Positions 36,552 to 45,334 of a stretch of 50,255 bases of DNA are shown in pieces (the first letter of the stretch is position 1; every line of letters starts with the position of its first letter). Location of the stretch: positions 1-50,255 of the forward strand of contig JADMJJ010000093.1 of assembly GCA_018780645.1 (NCBI GenBank). The letters run 5' to 3'. The translations under genes and the position numbers were made by a program. The notes below the pieces were generated by a model, which saw only the letters and a program-made list of their open reading frames with translations, was not told the origin of the DNA and did not search any database. Source of the DNA: Burkholderiaceae bacterium. GTDB taxonomy: Bacteria; Pseudomonadota; Gammaproteobacteria; Burkholderiales; Burkholderiaceae_C.

Positions 36552-37448
36552 ATGATCAAAAGAATGACGCAACAGTTGGTCTCGGTCGTGGCAACGATGA
36601 CCGCGTGCCTCGCATTCAGCCCAGCCCAGGCGGCAGCCACCTGGGACTTCAGCACCGGCACCTATGGAAGCAACACCTGCGCCAAGACCGGCTCGACCTT
36701 CGGCAACAACTTCCGTTGCTCCGCCGCTACAGGCACCGGCCCTGGCATGACCGCCTATGCATGGGGCAGTGCGGCCCAGAACGGCACCATCAACCCCACG
36801 GGTGTCGCGGGCTTCCAGCAGGCCTATCTGTCTCCTCAAAGCTCTTCTGGCTTCGGCGTGGCCAGCAAGTACGAGGGCCTGTCGGTTTCGGCCCCCGATC
36901 ACTCGATGGACAACAGCCCGGTAGGCAACGTCACCGACATGATCGTGCTGCACTTCGACACCGCCATCGCCTTGAGCACGGTCAAGCTGGGTTGGTGGCA
37001 AACGGATGCCGACTTCACCGTGATGGCCTACACCGGTGCACAGGGCCAGGACACCGACGCGGTCTTCATGGACAAGTTCATCAAGGGCAAGACGACCGCC
37101 AATCTGACTTCGGGCGGCGCGGCATCCGGCTGGGCCATGATCGAAAACTCCGGCGACGTTGATCCTGCGACCCAGCCCGGCAATACCAGGACGGTGAACA
37201 CGGGCAACGCTGCCGGTGGCGCCAAGGATGTGACGTCCAGCTGGTGGCTGATCAGTGCCTACAATTCAGGCTTTGGCGACGGCAGCCTGGACTCGGTGCT
37301 GGACTACATGAAGCTCCTGGGCGTCGCCAGCAAGGATGTAACCCCTACAACTCCGGGCAAGGTGCCGGAACCCGGCTCGCTGGCACTGGCAGGGGTCGCT
37401 CTGCTGGGCATGATTGGCGCGCGCCGCAAGCTCAAGCAGCAAGCCTGA
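36552..37448 (+). CDS. PEP-CTERM exosortase-dependent surface protein (XDP1-like)
   Basis: This 298-aa exported protein starts at ATG 36552 with GGAGA upstream. Signal peptide residues 1-28 end SPAQA-A. The C-terminal sorting signal is complete: the VPEPGS motif, a hydrophobic helix (LALAGVALLGMIG) and ARRKLKQQA. Exosortase should cleave it and anchor it outside. The middle carries WWQTDADFTVMAYTG, SSWWLISAYN and DYMKLLGVASKD, which I associate with the XDP1 group of surface proteins, with moderate certainty. A sigma-54 promoter precedes it and a terminator follows. Confidence 0.88.
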   Translation: MIKRMTQQLVSVVATMTACLAFSPAQAAATWDFSTGTYGSNTCAKTGSTFGNNFRCSAATGTGPGMTAYAWGSAAQNGTINPTGVAGFQQAYLSPQSSSGFGVASKYEGLSVSAPDHSMDNSPVGNVTDMIVLHFDTAIALSTVKLGWWQTDADFTVMAYTGAQGQDTDAVFMDKFIKGKTTANLTSGGAASGWAMIENSGDVDPATQPGNTRTVNTGNAAGGAKDVTSSWWLISAYNSGFGDGSLDSVLDYMKLLGVASKDVTPTTPGKVPEPGSLALAGVALLGMIGARRKLKQQA

Positions 37449-37473
37449 TCCAGCGCCTCCGCGCTACTGACTC

Positions 37474-37506
37474 AAGGGTCGGCCCAAAGGCCGGCCCTTT
37501 TGCTTT
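37474..37506 (+). terminator. Rho-independent terminator of the PEP-CTERM gene
   Basis: AAGGGTCGGCC (37474-37484) pairs with GGCCGGCCCTT (37489-37499), with one T-G wobble and a CAAA loop. TTTTGCTTT follows. Confidence 0.88.
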
Positions 37507-37595
37507 GTGGGCCGCGAACCATCACGGTCATTGACATCAAGCCCGGTAGCGGCTGCAGCTATCATCGCCCGTCCTTTCATTCGGAGCCCCAGGCC

Positions 37596-38420
37596 TTGGA
37601 TACCCTTTTGCTGATCAAAGCCGCCCTGATGGGCATTGTCGAAGGCCTGACCGAGTTTCTGCCGATTTCCTCCACCGGGCATCTGATACTGGCCGGTTCG
37701 CTGCTGGACTTTGCCGACGGCAAGGCCAAGGTGTTCGATATTGCGATACAGACCGGGGCCATCTTCGCGGTGATCCTGGTCTATTGGCAGCGCCTGCGTG
37801 ACACCGCGCTGGGCCTGGGCAGTTCAGCGCAGGCCCGGCGCTTCGTCCTCAATGTGGCCATCGGCTTCCTGCCGGCGGTGGTGCTGGGCCTGCTGCTGGG
37901 CAAGGCGATCAAGGCACACCTGTTCACCCCGACCATTGTCGCCACCACCTTCATACTGGGCGGGTTCATCATCCTGTGGGCGGAGCGCCGGCCGGTGACG
38001 GCTGTGCGCATCTCCAGCGTGGATGAGATGTCACCGATGGATGCCCTGAAGGTGGGCTTGGCCCAATGCCTGGCCATGGTGCCCGGCACCAGCCGCTCGG
38101 GGGCGACCATCATCGGCGGCATGCTGCTGGGTCTGAGCCGCAAGGCCGCCACCGACTTCAGCTTCTTCCTGGCCATCCCGACGCTGATCGGCGCCGGCCT
38201 GTACAGCCTCTACAAGGAACGCGCACTGCTGTCCGCCGCCGACGTTCCGATGTTCGCCGTGGGCCTGCTGTTCTCGTTCCTCAGCGCCTGGATCTGCGTG
38301 CGCTGGCTGCTGCGCTATATCGCCAGCAACAGCTTCGTGCCTTTTGCCTACTATCGCATCGTGTTCGGCGTGGTGGTGCTGCTGACGAGTTATATGGGCT
38401 GGGTGACCTGGGCAGACTAA
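37596..38420 (+). CDS. uppP: Undecaprenyl-diphosphatase UppP (BacA)
   Basis: This 274-aa inner-membrane phosphatase recycles undecaprenyl diphosphate for peptidoglycan and polysaccharide synthesis. I start it at TTG 37596 with GGAG 10 bases upstream, giving (M)[19 protein letters not shown]; the next ATG (37629) would delete part of the first helix. Catalytic motifs are [15 protein letters not shown] and [10 protein letters not shown]. Multiple hydrophobic helices cover the protein. The sequence immediately before it is the PEP-CTERM gene and its terminator, so it is a separate transcript. Confidence 0.93.
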   Translation: MDTLLLIKAALMGIVEGLTEFLPISSTGHLILAGSLLDFADGKAKVFDIAIQTGAIFAVILVYWQRLRDTALGLGSSAQARRFVLNVAIGFLPAVVLGLLLGKAIKAHLFTPTIVATTFILGGFIILWAERRPVTAVRISSVDEMSPMDALKVGLAQCLAMVPGTSRSGATIIGGMLLGLSRKAATDFSFFLAIPTLIGAGLYSLYKERALLSAADVPMFAVGLLFSFLSAWICVRWLLRYIASNSFVPFAYYRIVFGVVVLLTSYMGWVTWAD

Positions 38421-38438
38421 TGACATTGAAGGCTAGAC

Positions 38439-38457
38439 CTTGCCGTCCCCCGGCAAG
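38439..38457. terminator. Hairpin between uppP and aapP
   Basis: CTTGCCG-TCCCC-CGGCAAG (38439-38445/38451-38457) lies in the convergent gap. It has no T tract, so its terminator role is tentative. Confidence 0.4.
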
Positions 38458-38479
38458 CTCTGGCCCCAACTGACTGGAC

Positions 38480-39223
38480 TCAATGCCCAAGGATCTTTGA
38501 CAAGAAGTCCTTGGTTCTGTCGCTCTGCGGGTTGTTGAAGAACTCGTGCGGCCTGTTCTGCTCGACGATCTGGCCCTGGTCCATGAAGATCACCCGGTCC
38601 GCCACAGCCTTGGCAAAGCCCATCTCGTGGGTCACGCAAATCATCGTGATGCCTTGGTTGGCCAGTTCGATCATCACGTCCAGCACCTCCTTGATCATCT
38701 CCGGGTCCAGGGCCGAGGTGGGCTCGTCGAACAGCATCACCTTGGGCGTCAGGCACAATGCGCGGGCAATAGCTACGCGCTGCTGCTGACCACCGGACAG
38801 CTGCAGCGGGTACTTGTGCGCCTGCTCGGCAATCTTCACCCGCTCCAGCTGCAGCATCGCCCGCTTCTCCGCCTCGGCCTTGGGTGTCTTGCCGACCCAC
38901 ATCGGCGCAAGGGTCAGGTTCTCCAACACCGTCAGGTGCGGGAACAGATTGAACTGCTGGAACACCATGCCGACCTCGCGGCGTACCTGCTCGATGGCGC
39001 GGATGTCGTCGCTGATCTCGGTGCCGTCAACGACGATGGAACCCTCCTGATGCTCCTCCAGCCCATTGATGCAGCGAATCAAGGTGGACTTGCCCGAGCC
39101 CGAGGGCCCGCAGATGACGATACGCTCGCCACGGGTCACGGTGAGGTCGATGTCACGCAGCACATGGAAGCTGTTGCCGTACCACTTGTTGACCTTGCTG
39201 AAGGTGATGATGGGTTCGCTCAT
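38480..39223 (-). CDS. aapP: General L-amino acid ABC transporter, ATP-binding protein AapP
   Basis: This 247-aa polar-amino-acid ATPase has Walker [10 protein letters not shown], signature [15 protein letters not shown] and Walker [13 protein letters not shown]. The Q loop region is [20 protein letters not shown]. It energises the AapQ/AapM channel. It is the last gene of aapJQMP on the minus strand, separated from aapM by a 77-base gap that holds a REP-like hairpin. Confidence 0.95.
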   Translation of the reverse strand: MSEPIITFSKVNKWYGNSFHVLRDIDLTVTRGERIVICGPSGSGKSTLIRCINGLEEHQEGSIVVDGTEISDDIRAIEQVRREVGMVFQQFNLFPHLTVLENLTLAPMWVGKTPKAEAEKRAMLQLERVKIAEQAHKYPLQLSGGQQQRVAIARALCLTPKVMLFDEPTSALDPEMIKEVLDVMIELANQGITMICVTHEMGFAKAVADRVIFMDQGQIVEQNRPHEFFNNPQSDRTKDFLSKILGH

Positions 39224-39245
39224 GGAGACAGTTCTCAGTCAGTTG

Positions 39246-39282
39246 GGGACAGAGCAGAACGCAAGGCGTTCAGGTCTGTCCC
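39246..39282. repeat. REP-like palindrome between aapM and aapP
   Basis: GGGACAGAGCAGAACG (39246-39261) and CGTTCAGGTCTGTCCC (39267-39282) are complementary except at two positions, around a CAAGG loop. A related half-site, GGGACAGGTCTCAAC, occurs at 50086-50100. It may tune the aapP level or stabilise mRNA; it looks like a dispersed repeat. Confidence 0.55.
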
Positions 39283-39300
39283 GCAAGTAAATCGGCTGGA

Positions 39301-40404
39301 CTAACGGTTTTTGCTGCGATTCAGCTGCTTCTCTATCCACAGGCTGTAGCGGGACATGGCAAAGCAGAATACGAAGTAGATGGCGGTGATGAACAGATAG
39401 CCCTCGACCTTGAAGGGCCGCCAGTTCGCGTCGGAGTTCAGCGCCAGACCCAGCGCGCCGGTCAGCTCGTACAGCGACACGATGGTCACCAGCGAGGTGT
39501 CCTTGAAGATCGAGATGAAGCTGTTGACAATGCCCGGCACGACCAGGGCCAGCGCCTGCGGCAGCACGATCTTGCGCTGCGTCTTCCAGTAGCTCAGGCC
39601 CAGCGACTGCGCCGCCTCGACCTGACCCTTCGGTATGGCCTGCAGGCCGCCGCGCACGATCTCGGCCAGATAGGCCGCGGCGAAAAGGGTGATGCCGGCC
39701 AGCACCCGCACCAGCACATCGATGCTGAAGCCCTGGGGCATGAACAGGGGAAACATGAAGCTGGCCATGAACAGCACCGAGATCAACGGCACCCCCCGTA
39801 TCAACTCGACGTAGATGGTGCAGAAGGTTCGTATCGCCGGCATCTGCGAGCGCCGCCCCATCGCCACCAGCACCGCGATCGGAAAGGCCATCACGATGGA
39901 CAGCGAGGACAGCATGATGGTCAGCGGCAGGCCGCCCCACTGGTCGGTCGTCACCTTGGCCAGGCCCAGCACGCCGCCGCTCATCAAGGTGAAGGCCGCC
40001 GCCAGCACCACGACCCAGAGTGCGGCCAGCCAGGGCCGCCAGAACGGCCGCGTGCAGCTGGCCATCAGCAACGCCATCATCAGCACGGTGGCCACCAGCG
40101 GCCGCCACTGCTGATCGAACGGGTAGCGGCCGAAGATGATCAGCCGGTGCTTCTCGGTCACAACGCCCCAGCAGGCGCCGATGCCGCGGGCGGCCTGGCA
40201 GGCATCGGCATCGGCCGCCGTGATGGCGTCAAAAATCATCCAGCGCAGCATGCCCGGCACATACATCACGGCCAGCGCCAGCAGTGCCAGCGTGAACGCG
40301 GCGCTCTGCCAGTTGGAGAACAGATTGCGCCGCAGCCAGGCAAGAGGCCCGCGCGTGGAACTGGGGGCAGGCCTTGCGGCCACCGGGGTGAAGACGGCGT
40401 TCAT
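39301..40404 (-). CDS. aapM: General L-amino acid ABC transporter permease AapM
   Basis: This 367-aa permease has a long N-terminal region with extra helices (residues 30-150), as is typical for AapM. The binding-protein-dependent transport domain follows, with the EAA loop EIVRGGLQAIPKGQVEAAQSLGLSYW. ATG 40404 has AAGGAG upstream. It lies four bases after aapQ. It pairs with AapQ to form the channel. Confidence 0.94.
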   Translation of the reverse strand: MNAVFTPVAARPAPSSTRGPLAWLRRNLFSNWQSAAFTLALLALAVMYVPGMLRWMIFDAITAADADACQAARGIGACWGVVTEKHRLIIFGRYPFDQQWRPLVATVLMMALLMASCTRPFWRPWLAALWVVVLAAAFTLMSGGVLGLAKVTTDQWGGLPLTIMLSSLSIVMAFPIAVLVAMGRRSQMPAIRTFCTIYVELIRGVPLISVLFMASFMFPLFMPQGFSIDVLVRVLAGITLFAAAYLAEIVRGGLQAIPKGQVEAAQSLGLSYWKTQRKIVLPQALALVVPGIVNSFISIFKDTSLVTIVSLYELTGALGLALNSDANWRPFKVEGYLFITAIYFVFCFAMSRYSLWIEKQLNRSKNR

Positions 40405-40408
40405 CGTG

Positions 40409-41590
40409 TCAACGCTCCTTGATCGCCGAGCGCTTGTTGTACCAATTCATCAGGCCCGAGGTGCTCAGCGAGGTGCTCAGATAGATCAGCATCACGATGG
40501 CAATGCACTCGATCGCACGGCCGGTCTGGTTGATGGCGGTGTTGCTTATCGACACCACGTCCGGGTAGCCGATGGCCACCGCCAGCGAGGAGTTCTTGGT
40601 CAGGTTCAGGAACTGGTTGGTCATGGGCGGGATGATCACTCGCAGCGCCTGCGGCAGCACGATCAGACGCATGTTCTGGCCTGGTGACAGGCCCAGACTG
40701 CCGGCCGCCTCGCTCTGGCCGCCGGGCACTGAGGCAATGCCCGAGCGCACGACTTCGGCCACAAAGGCCGCGGTATACAGGACCAGCCCCAGCAGCACGG
40801 CAATGAATTCGGGCGTCAGCGCGCTGCCGCCCTCGACGATCACATCGGCCAGATAGGGTACGTTCCAGGCATTGGGGGCGCCACCGGCCAGCCAGCCCAG
40901 CACAGCACTCGCCAACACGATGACAACCGGCACCCAGAACATGCTGCGGATCTGCCCGGTGCTCTCGAACTGAACCCGTGCATGGCGGCGCCAAGCCCAG
41001 GCGAGTGCCAGCCCGATCAGCGCACCACACAAGGCCAGGCCCTGACCCAGGCCCCAGACCGGTACCGGATAGGTCAAGCCACCCTTGCTCAGGAACACCA
41101 GCCCGAAGGCCGAAATCGGCTCGCTGGCATCGGGCAGCCACTCGGTCAGCAGCAGATACCACAGCAGCAGCTGCAGCAGGATGGGCACATTGCGGAACAG
41201 CTCCACATAACCGTAGCAAAGGCCACGCACCAGCGCATTGCTGGAAAAGCGCCCTACCCCGACGGCCGTGCCGATCAACGTGGTCAGCACGATGCCGATC
41301 AGGGCCACCTTCAGCGTGTTGGCCAGCCCCACCAAGAAGGCACGCCAGTAGGGATCGAGCGCGTCGTACTTGATCAGCACCTCGCCGATGTCGAAGCCGG
41401 CGGGCTGCAGAAGAAAATCGAAGCCGCTCTGGATGCCGCGCACCCGCATGTTCTCGGCCGTGTTGTGGGCCAGGAACCAGACCACCAGCACGATCAGGCC
41501 CACCGCGAGCAGCTGATAGACCAGCGCGCGAATGCTCCGGCTGCGCCAGGACCATTCCCGGCGCTTTGCCGGCGCCTGTCTTGCAGACAT
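40409..41590 (-). CDS. aapQ: General L-amino acid ABC transporter permease AapQ
   Basis: This 393-aa permease has an N-terminal charged start (MSARQAPAKRREWSWRSRS), multiple helices and a large periplasmic insertion. The C-terminal EAA loop is EVVRSGIASVPGGQSEAAGSLG. The Aap-type feature GFDFLLQPAGFDIGE is present. ATG 41590 is preceded by AAGGAG. Length fits AapQ. Confidence 0.94.
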   Translation of the reverse strand: MSARQAPAKRREWSWRSRSIRALVYQLLAVGLIVLVVWFLAHNTAENMRVRGIQSGFDFLLQPAGFDIGEVLIKYDALDPYWRAFLVGLANTLKVALIGIVLTTLIGTAVGVGRFSSNALVRGLCYGYVELFRNVPILLQLLLWYLLLTEWLPDASEPISAFGLVFLSKGGLTYPVPVWGLGQGLALCGALIGLALAWAWRRHARVQFESTGQIRSMFWVPVVIVLASAVLGWLAGGAPNAWNVPYLADVIVEGGSALTPEFIAVLLGLVLYTAAFVAEVVRSGIASVPGGQSEAAGSLGLSPGQNMRLIVLPQALRVIIPPMTNQFLNLTKNSSLAVAIGYPDVVSISNTAINQTGRAIECIAIVMLIYLSTSLSTSGLMNWYNKRSAIKER

Positions 41591-41666
41591 AGCAAACTCC
41601 TTGTGCAGATACGGCCAGCCCGGCGGGCCTCGGCAAGGCGAGGTCAGCCCATCAGCTGTAAAGCAA

Positions 41667-41699
41667 GGACCGGGCCCGGATCATCATGGGCACCGGTCC
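41667..41699 (-). repeat. Intercistronic hairpin between aapJ and aapQ
   Basis: GGACCGG (41667-41673) can pair with CCGGTCC (41693-41699). A competing pairing, CCCGGA with TCCGGG (41675-41680/41697-41702), is also possible. Hairpins after binding-protein genes often let the binding protein be made in excess, which is inference here. No T tract. Confidence 0.45.
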
Positions 41700-41706
41700 G
41701 GGTTCA

Positions 41707-42741
41707 TCAGCGGATCGGCGGGGCGTACATCAGGCCGCCCTTGTTCCACTGGTTGTTGACGCCGCGCGGCAGCTTCAGCGCCGAGGTCGGGCCAACATTG
41801 CGCTCGAAGATCTCGCCGTAGTTGCCGGTGGCCTTGATGGCCTTGGCCATCCAGTCCTTTTCCAGGCCCAGCAGCTTGCCGGTGTCTTCGGTCACGCCCA
41901 GGATGCGCAGCACGGCGGGGTCGGTGCTGGCCTTCATCTGCTCGACATTGGCCTGCGTGATGCCGTACTCCTCGGCTTCCAGAAGGCCGAACACCACCCA
42001 CTTGGCAATCGCGAACCACTCATCGTCGCCGCGGCGCACCGATGGGCCCAGCGGCTCCTTGGAGATCAGCTCGGGCAGGATGATATGGTCATCGGGGTTC
42101 TTGGCTTCCTTGTTGCGGACCGAGGCCAGACCCGAGGCGTCGGTCGTGTACGACTGGCAGCGGCCGGCGAAGTAGGCGCCGGTGGCGGCCTCGACCTTCT
42201 CGAACACCACCGGCTTGATGTCCAGCTTGTTGGCGCGCGAGAAGTCGGTCAGGTTCTTCTCGGTCGTCGTGCCCGACTGCACACACACCGTCGTGCCCTT
42301 GAGCTGCTTGGCGTTCTTGATCTTGCCCTTGGCCGGCACCATGAAGCCCTGGCCATCGTAATAGGTCGTGCCGGTGAAGACCATGCCCAGCGAGGCGTCA
42401 CGGGTCAGGGTCCAGGTCGTGTTGCGCGACAGGATGTCGATCTCGCCCGACTGCAGCGCGGTGAACCGCTGTTGCGCATTGAGCGGCACAAACTTGATCT
42501 TGGTGCCGTCACCCAGCGTGGCGGCGGCAATGGCGCGGCAGATGTCCACGTCGATGCCGGACCAGTTGCCATTGCTGTCGGCGGCGGCAAAGCCCGCCAG
42601 GCCGGTGTTCACACCGCACACGACCTGCCCGCGAGCCTTGATGGCGTCCAGCGTCTTGCCGGCGTGAGCCGAGCCCACGCCCATCATCGCGGCAGCGGCC
42701 GCCGCGGCGGCAACCAGCGTCTTCACAGCATTCGATCCCAT
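41707..42741 (-). CDS. aapJ: General L-amino acid ABC transporter, periplasmic binding protein AapJ
   Basis: This 344-aa secreted protein has an Ala-rich signal peptide ending GSAHA-G (about residue 27). The mature start is KTLDAIKARGQVVCGVNTGL. The SBP_bac_3 fold shows WSGIDVDICRAIAAATLGD, LSRNTTWTLTRDASLGMVF, and QMLEAEEYG-type C-terminal helices. It captures a broad range of L-amino acids for AapQMP. AGGAG precedes ATG 42741. The 206-base upstream gap must hold the operon promoter; I could not identify a convincing one. Confidence 0.95.
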   Translation of the reverse strand: MGSNAVKTLVAAAAAAAAMMGVGSAHAGKTLDAIKARGQVVCGVNTGLAGFAAADSNGNWSGIDVDICRAIAAATLGDGTKIKFVPLNAQQRFTALQSGEIDILSRNTTWTLTRDASLGMVFTGTTYYDGQGFMVPAKGKIKNAKQLKGTTVCVQSGTTTEKNLTDFSRANKLDIKPVVFEKVEAATGAYFAGRCQSYTTDASGLASVRNKEAKNPDDHIILPELISKEPLGPSVRRGDDEWFAIAKWVVFGLLEAEEYGITQANVEQMKASTDPAVLRILGVTEDTGKLLGLEKDWMAKAIKATGNYGEIFERNVGPTSALKLPRGVNNQWNKGGLMYAPPIR

Positions 42742-42947
42742 TGTTCAAGCTCCTGGTGATTGGGCTCCGCCTCCCCTGGCCGGACGATCCCGGCAGGTGC
42801 GTGCTCGACCGACGATAGCCCCAAGCCACGCCCTCAGGAATAGGGTGAACACTGACTTTCTGGGCCCGAAAACGTGCACGGCCGCGACCCAAAACGGACC
42901 TGGGCGATAACCGTGCTTCGCGATGGTGCGCGATATCAGGGGCAGTG

Positions 42948-43661
42948 TCAGGTCTTGCGCTTGAAGACCAGGTCCCAGACACCGTGACCCAGCTTCAGGC
43001 CGCGGTTCTCGAACTTGGTCAGCGGCCGGTAGTCAGGCTTGGGTGCATAGCCCTCGGCCGTGTTCTCCAGGCCCGGCTCGGCACTCAGCACCTCCAGCAT
43101 CTGCTGGGCATAGGGCTCCCAGTCGGTGGCGCAGTGCAGATAGCCGCAGGGCGCGATGCGCCCCAGCAGCTGCTTCACAAACGCGGGCTGTATCAGGCGG
43201 CGCTTGTTGTGGCGCTTCTTGTGCCAGGGGTCGGGGAAGAAGATGTGCACGCCGGCCAGTGAATCAGGGGCAATCATCTGCTCCAGCACCTCGACCGCGT
43301 CGTGCTGCAGGATGCGGATATTGCTCAGGGCCTGCTCGTCGATGTGCTTGAGCAGGGCGCCCACGCCGGGCTCGTGCACCTCGCAGCCAAGGAAGTTGAT
43401 GCCCTCAAGCGTCTTGGCGATCTTGGCGGTCGCGTCGCCCATGCCGAAGCCGATCTCGAGCACCAGCGGCGCGTCGCGGCCGAAGGCCAGGGCGACATCG
43501 AGCCGCTCCGTCTTGAAGGGCAGGACGAATTTCGGCCCCAGCTCCGCCAGCGCCCGCACCTGGCCCGAGCCCATGCGGCCGGCGCGCACCACGAAGCTTT
43601 TGATGCCGCGCCTCACGGGCTGGTCATCTGAGGGGGCGTCGGGAGTCTTGGTGTCGGACAT
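42948..43661 (-). CDS. trmB: tRNA (guanine-N7-)-methyltransferase TrmB
   Basis: This 237-aa enzyme methylates G46 of tRNA. SAM-binding [15 protein letters not shown] is near residue 70, and the TrmB signature [18 protein letters not shown] is near residue 140. The C-terminus has [20 protein letters not shown]. The length is typical. I see no strong Shine-Dalgarno before ATG 43661. It lies on the same strand, 49 bases after the D-aminopeptidase gene. Confidence 0.95.
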   Translation of the reverse strand: MSDTKTPDAPSDDQPVRRGIKSFVVRAGRMGSGQVRALAELGPKFVLPFKTERLDVALAFGRDAPLVLEIGFGMGDATAKIAKTLEGINFLGCEVHEPGVGALLKHIDEQALSNIRILQHDAVEVLEQMIAPDSLAGVHIFFPDPWHKKRHNKRRLIQPAFVKQLLGRIAPCGYLHCATDWEPYAQQMLEVLSAEPGLENTAEGYAPKPDYRPLTKFENRGLKLGHGVWDLVFKRKT

Positions 43662-43710
43662 GGTTGACAGCAGGGGAGGAAGGGGCGTGGGGGGGCGCAG
43701 AGTCTAACTC

Positions 43711-44532
43711 TTATGCCAGCCCCATCCCCATCGCCGACAAGGTGTTGAGCACGCGCACCACATAGTCCATGTCAGCCCCCGTGAACTCCAGCTCGGTGCC
43801 GCCGACCCGCTCAACCAGCGGTGCGATTGCAAACAGATCGGCCAGCGCCACCGACTGCGCCCGCACCTTGCAGTGAATGGGGCCTTCCAGGCGCACCGGC
43901 GCCACCGGCCGCAACAGATGCGCCTGCATGGCCGCCTTGGCGCCGGCCTCGATCGCCGCGCAGGAGGCCTCGGGCGATAGATGCAGAGCAGCGCGCTGGC
44001 CCAGTGCCTGCTTAGTGACGACAAAGGCCGTGTGCGGCAGCATGGCCCGGGTTTCGTCGGCAAACACATTGTCGCCGCTGCACATCAGCACCGGTACGCC
44101 GAACTCACCGGCCAGCGAGCCATACAGCGCCGCCTCACCGTACTCGACGCCGTTGATCTGGATGCAGGCGAACGATTTGCCGCTGATGGTGTGCGCCAGC
44201 ACGCCCTCGGCCCCTGCCTTGGCGTGATAGCCCACCAGCATCAGCGCCTGGCACAGGGGCACGCCGGCCACCATGGCCAGGGCCCGCGGCCGGCCGTTGA
44301 GCAACCTGGCCTGCGGATGCAGGTGCAGCGGCAGCAAATTGCGAAAGTCACCATGCGAGTCATTGACGATCACCTCGGTGGCGCCGCCGGCCAACGCGCC
44401 ACGGATGGCGGCATTCGCCTCCTGCGTCATCAGCCGGCGCGCCACTTCGTACTCACCATTGCCCATCTGCCCCTGGCCGGGGTGGCAGACGCCGGCCACG
44501 CCTTCGATGTCCACGGAAATCAGCAGTCGCAT
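43711..44532 (-). CDS. M55 family D-aminopeptidase (DppA-like)
   Basis: This 273-aa protein starts at ATG 44532 (MRLLISVDIEGVAGVCHP); a longer start would add 13 unrelated residues. Zinc ligands D8 and E10 lie in SVDIEGVAG. Later M55 motifs are VNDSHGDFRNLLP, GYHAKAGAEGVLAHT and CSGDN. DppA in Bacillus removes D-amino acids from peptides and forms a decameric cytoplasmic ring. No dipeptide transporter gene is adjacent. It is the third gene of a minus-strand group with a PLP enzyme and a Crp-type regulator. Confidence 0.9.
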   Translation of the reverse strand: MRLLISVDIEGVAGVCHPGQGQMGNGEYEVARRLMTQEANAAIRGALAGGATEVIVNDSHGDFRNLLPLHLHPQARLLNGRPRALAMVAGVPLCQALMLVGYHAKAGAEGVLAHTISGKSFACIQINGVEYGEAALYGSLAGEFGVPVLMCSGDNVFADETRAMLPHTAFVVTKQALGQRAALHLSPEASCAAIEAGAKAAMQAHLLRPVAPVRLEGPIHCKVRAQSVALADLFAIAPLVERVGGTELEFTGADMDYVVRVLNTLSAMGMGLA

Positions 44533-44567
44533 CAGGCGTCCAGGTAAAGAGTCATCAAAGCGCCGAC

Positions 44568-45287
44568 TCACCAGCGCTGCGGCAGCGATTGCAGAAGGCG
44601 CACGCCCTCGCGCGAGATCGCAATGTAGTCGCCCTGCTCAAGGTCCTTCAGCAGGCGGCTGACCATCTCCCGCGAGCAGCCCACCCGTGAGGCAATGTCC
44701 CCGTGTGTCAGGCGCTCGGCAATCAACCGGGTGCCATCGTCCTGCGCAGCGGCCAGCGACTCCAGCAACTGCACCACCCGGCCATAGACGTCCAGCAAGG
44801 CCATGCTGCGTGCATTGGCCGTGGCCATGCGGGCGCGGCGTATCACGCGGCTCAGCAACTCGAAGGCGAACTCGGGCTCGGCGGCAATGTGATCGCGCAG
44901 GCTTTGCCGCGTCAGCACTACGCAGACGGTCGCCTCCAGCGCCATTACGCTGGCCGAGCGCGGCCCGCCATCCAGGCTCATTTCGCCGAAATACTCGCCC
45001 GCACCGTAGACACCATAGGTCACCTCATGCTCGCGGTGATCGATTGAGAAGGCTTTCACACGGCCGCTGAGCAGCAGATACAGCGTATCGCCCTGCGTGC
45101 CCTCCTCAATGATCAGCGTGTGCTTGCGGTAGCTGCGCGCCACCCCGCGCTTCGCCAGGCCGCGCAGGGTCTCGGGCAGCGCCTCCAGGCCGAGCATCGT
45201 TGTTTGAGGGTGAGGTTGAAGCGTCATCGCATCCAGACAGAGGGCCATGGTGCTGAGCGCACCCTGTATCAGATCGTAACTTGACAT
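44568..45287 (-). CDS. Crp/Fnr-family transcriptional regulator (second in window)
   Basis: This is a 239-aa protein if started at ATG 45287. In-frame ATGs at 45248 and 45227 are alternatives, and none has a clear Shine-Dalgarno. The sensor barrel is HTLIIEEGTQGDTLYLLLSGRVK, then YFGEMSLDGGPRSASVM. The HTH carries HGDIASRVGCSREMVSRLLKDLE. It shares LLDVYGRV and CSREMVSRLLKDLE-type sequence with the regulator at 8970-9647. The two look paralogous. The ligand is unknown. It sits between the PLP enzyme and the D-aminopeptidase genes. Confidence 0.88.
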   Translation of the reverse strand: MSSYDLIQGALSTMALCLDAMTLQPHPQTTMLGLEALPETLRGLAKRGVARSYRKHTLIIEEGTQGDTLYLLLSGRVKAFSIDHREHEVTYGVYGAGEYFGEMSLDGGPRSASVMALEATVCVVLTRQSLRDHIAAEPEFAFELLSRVIRRARMATANARSMALLDVYGRVVQLLESLAAAQDDGTRLIAERLTHGDIASRVGCSREMVSRLLKDLEQGDYIAISREGVRLLQSLPQRW

Positions 45288-45334
45288 CCGCCCGAGCCAA
45301 GCCCGTGTTTGCCACAGCTGTGCGCTCGCCGCCT

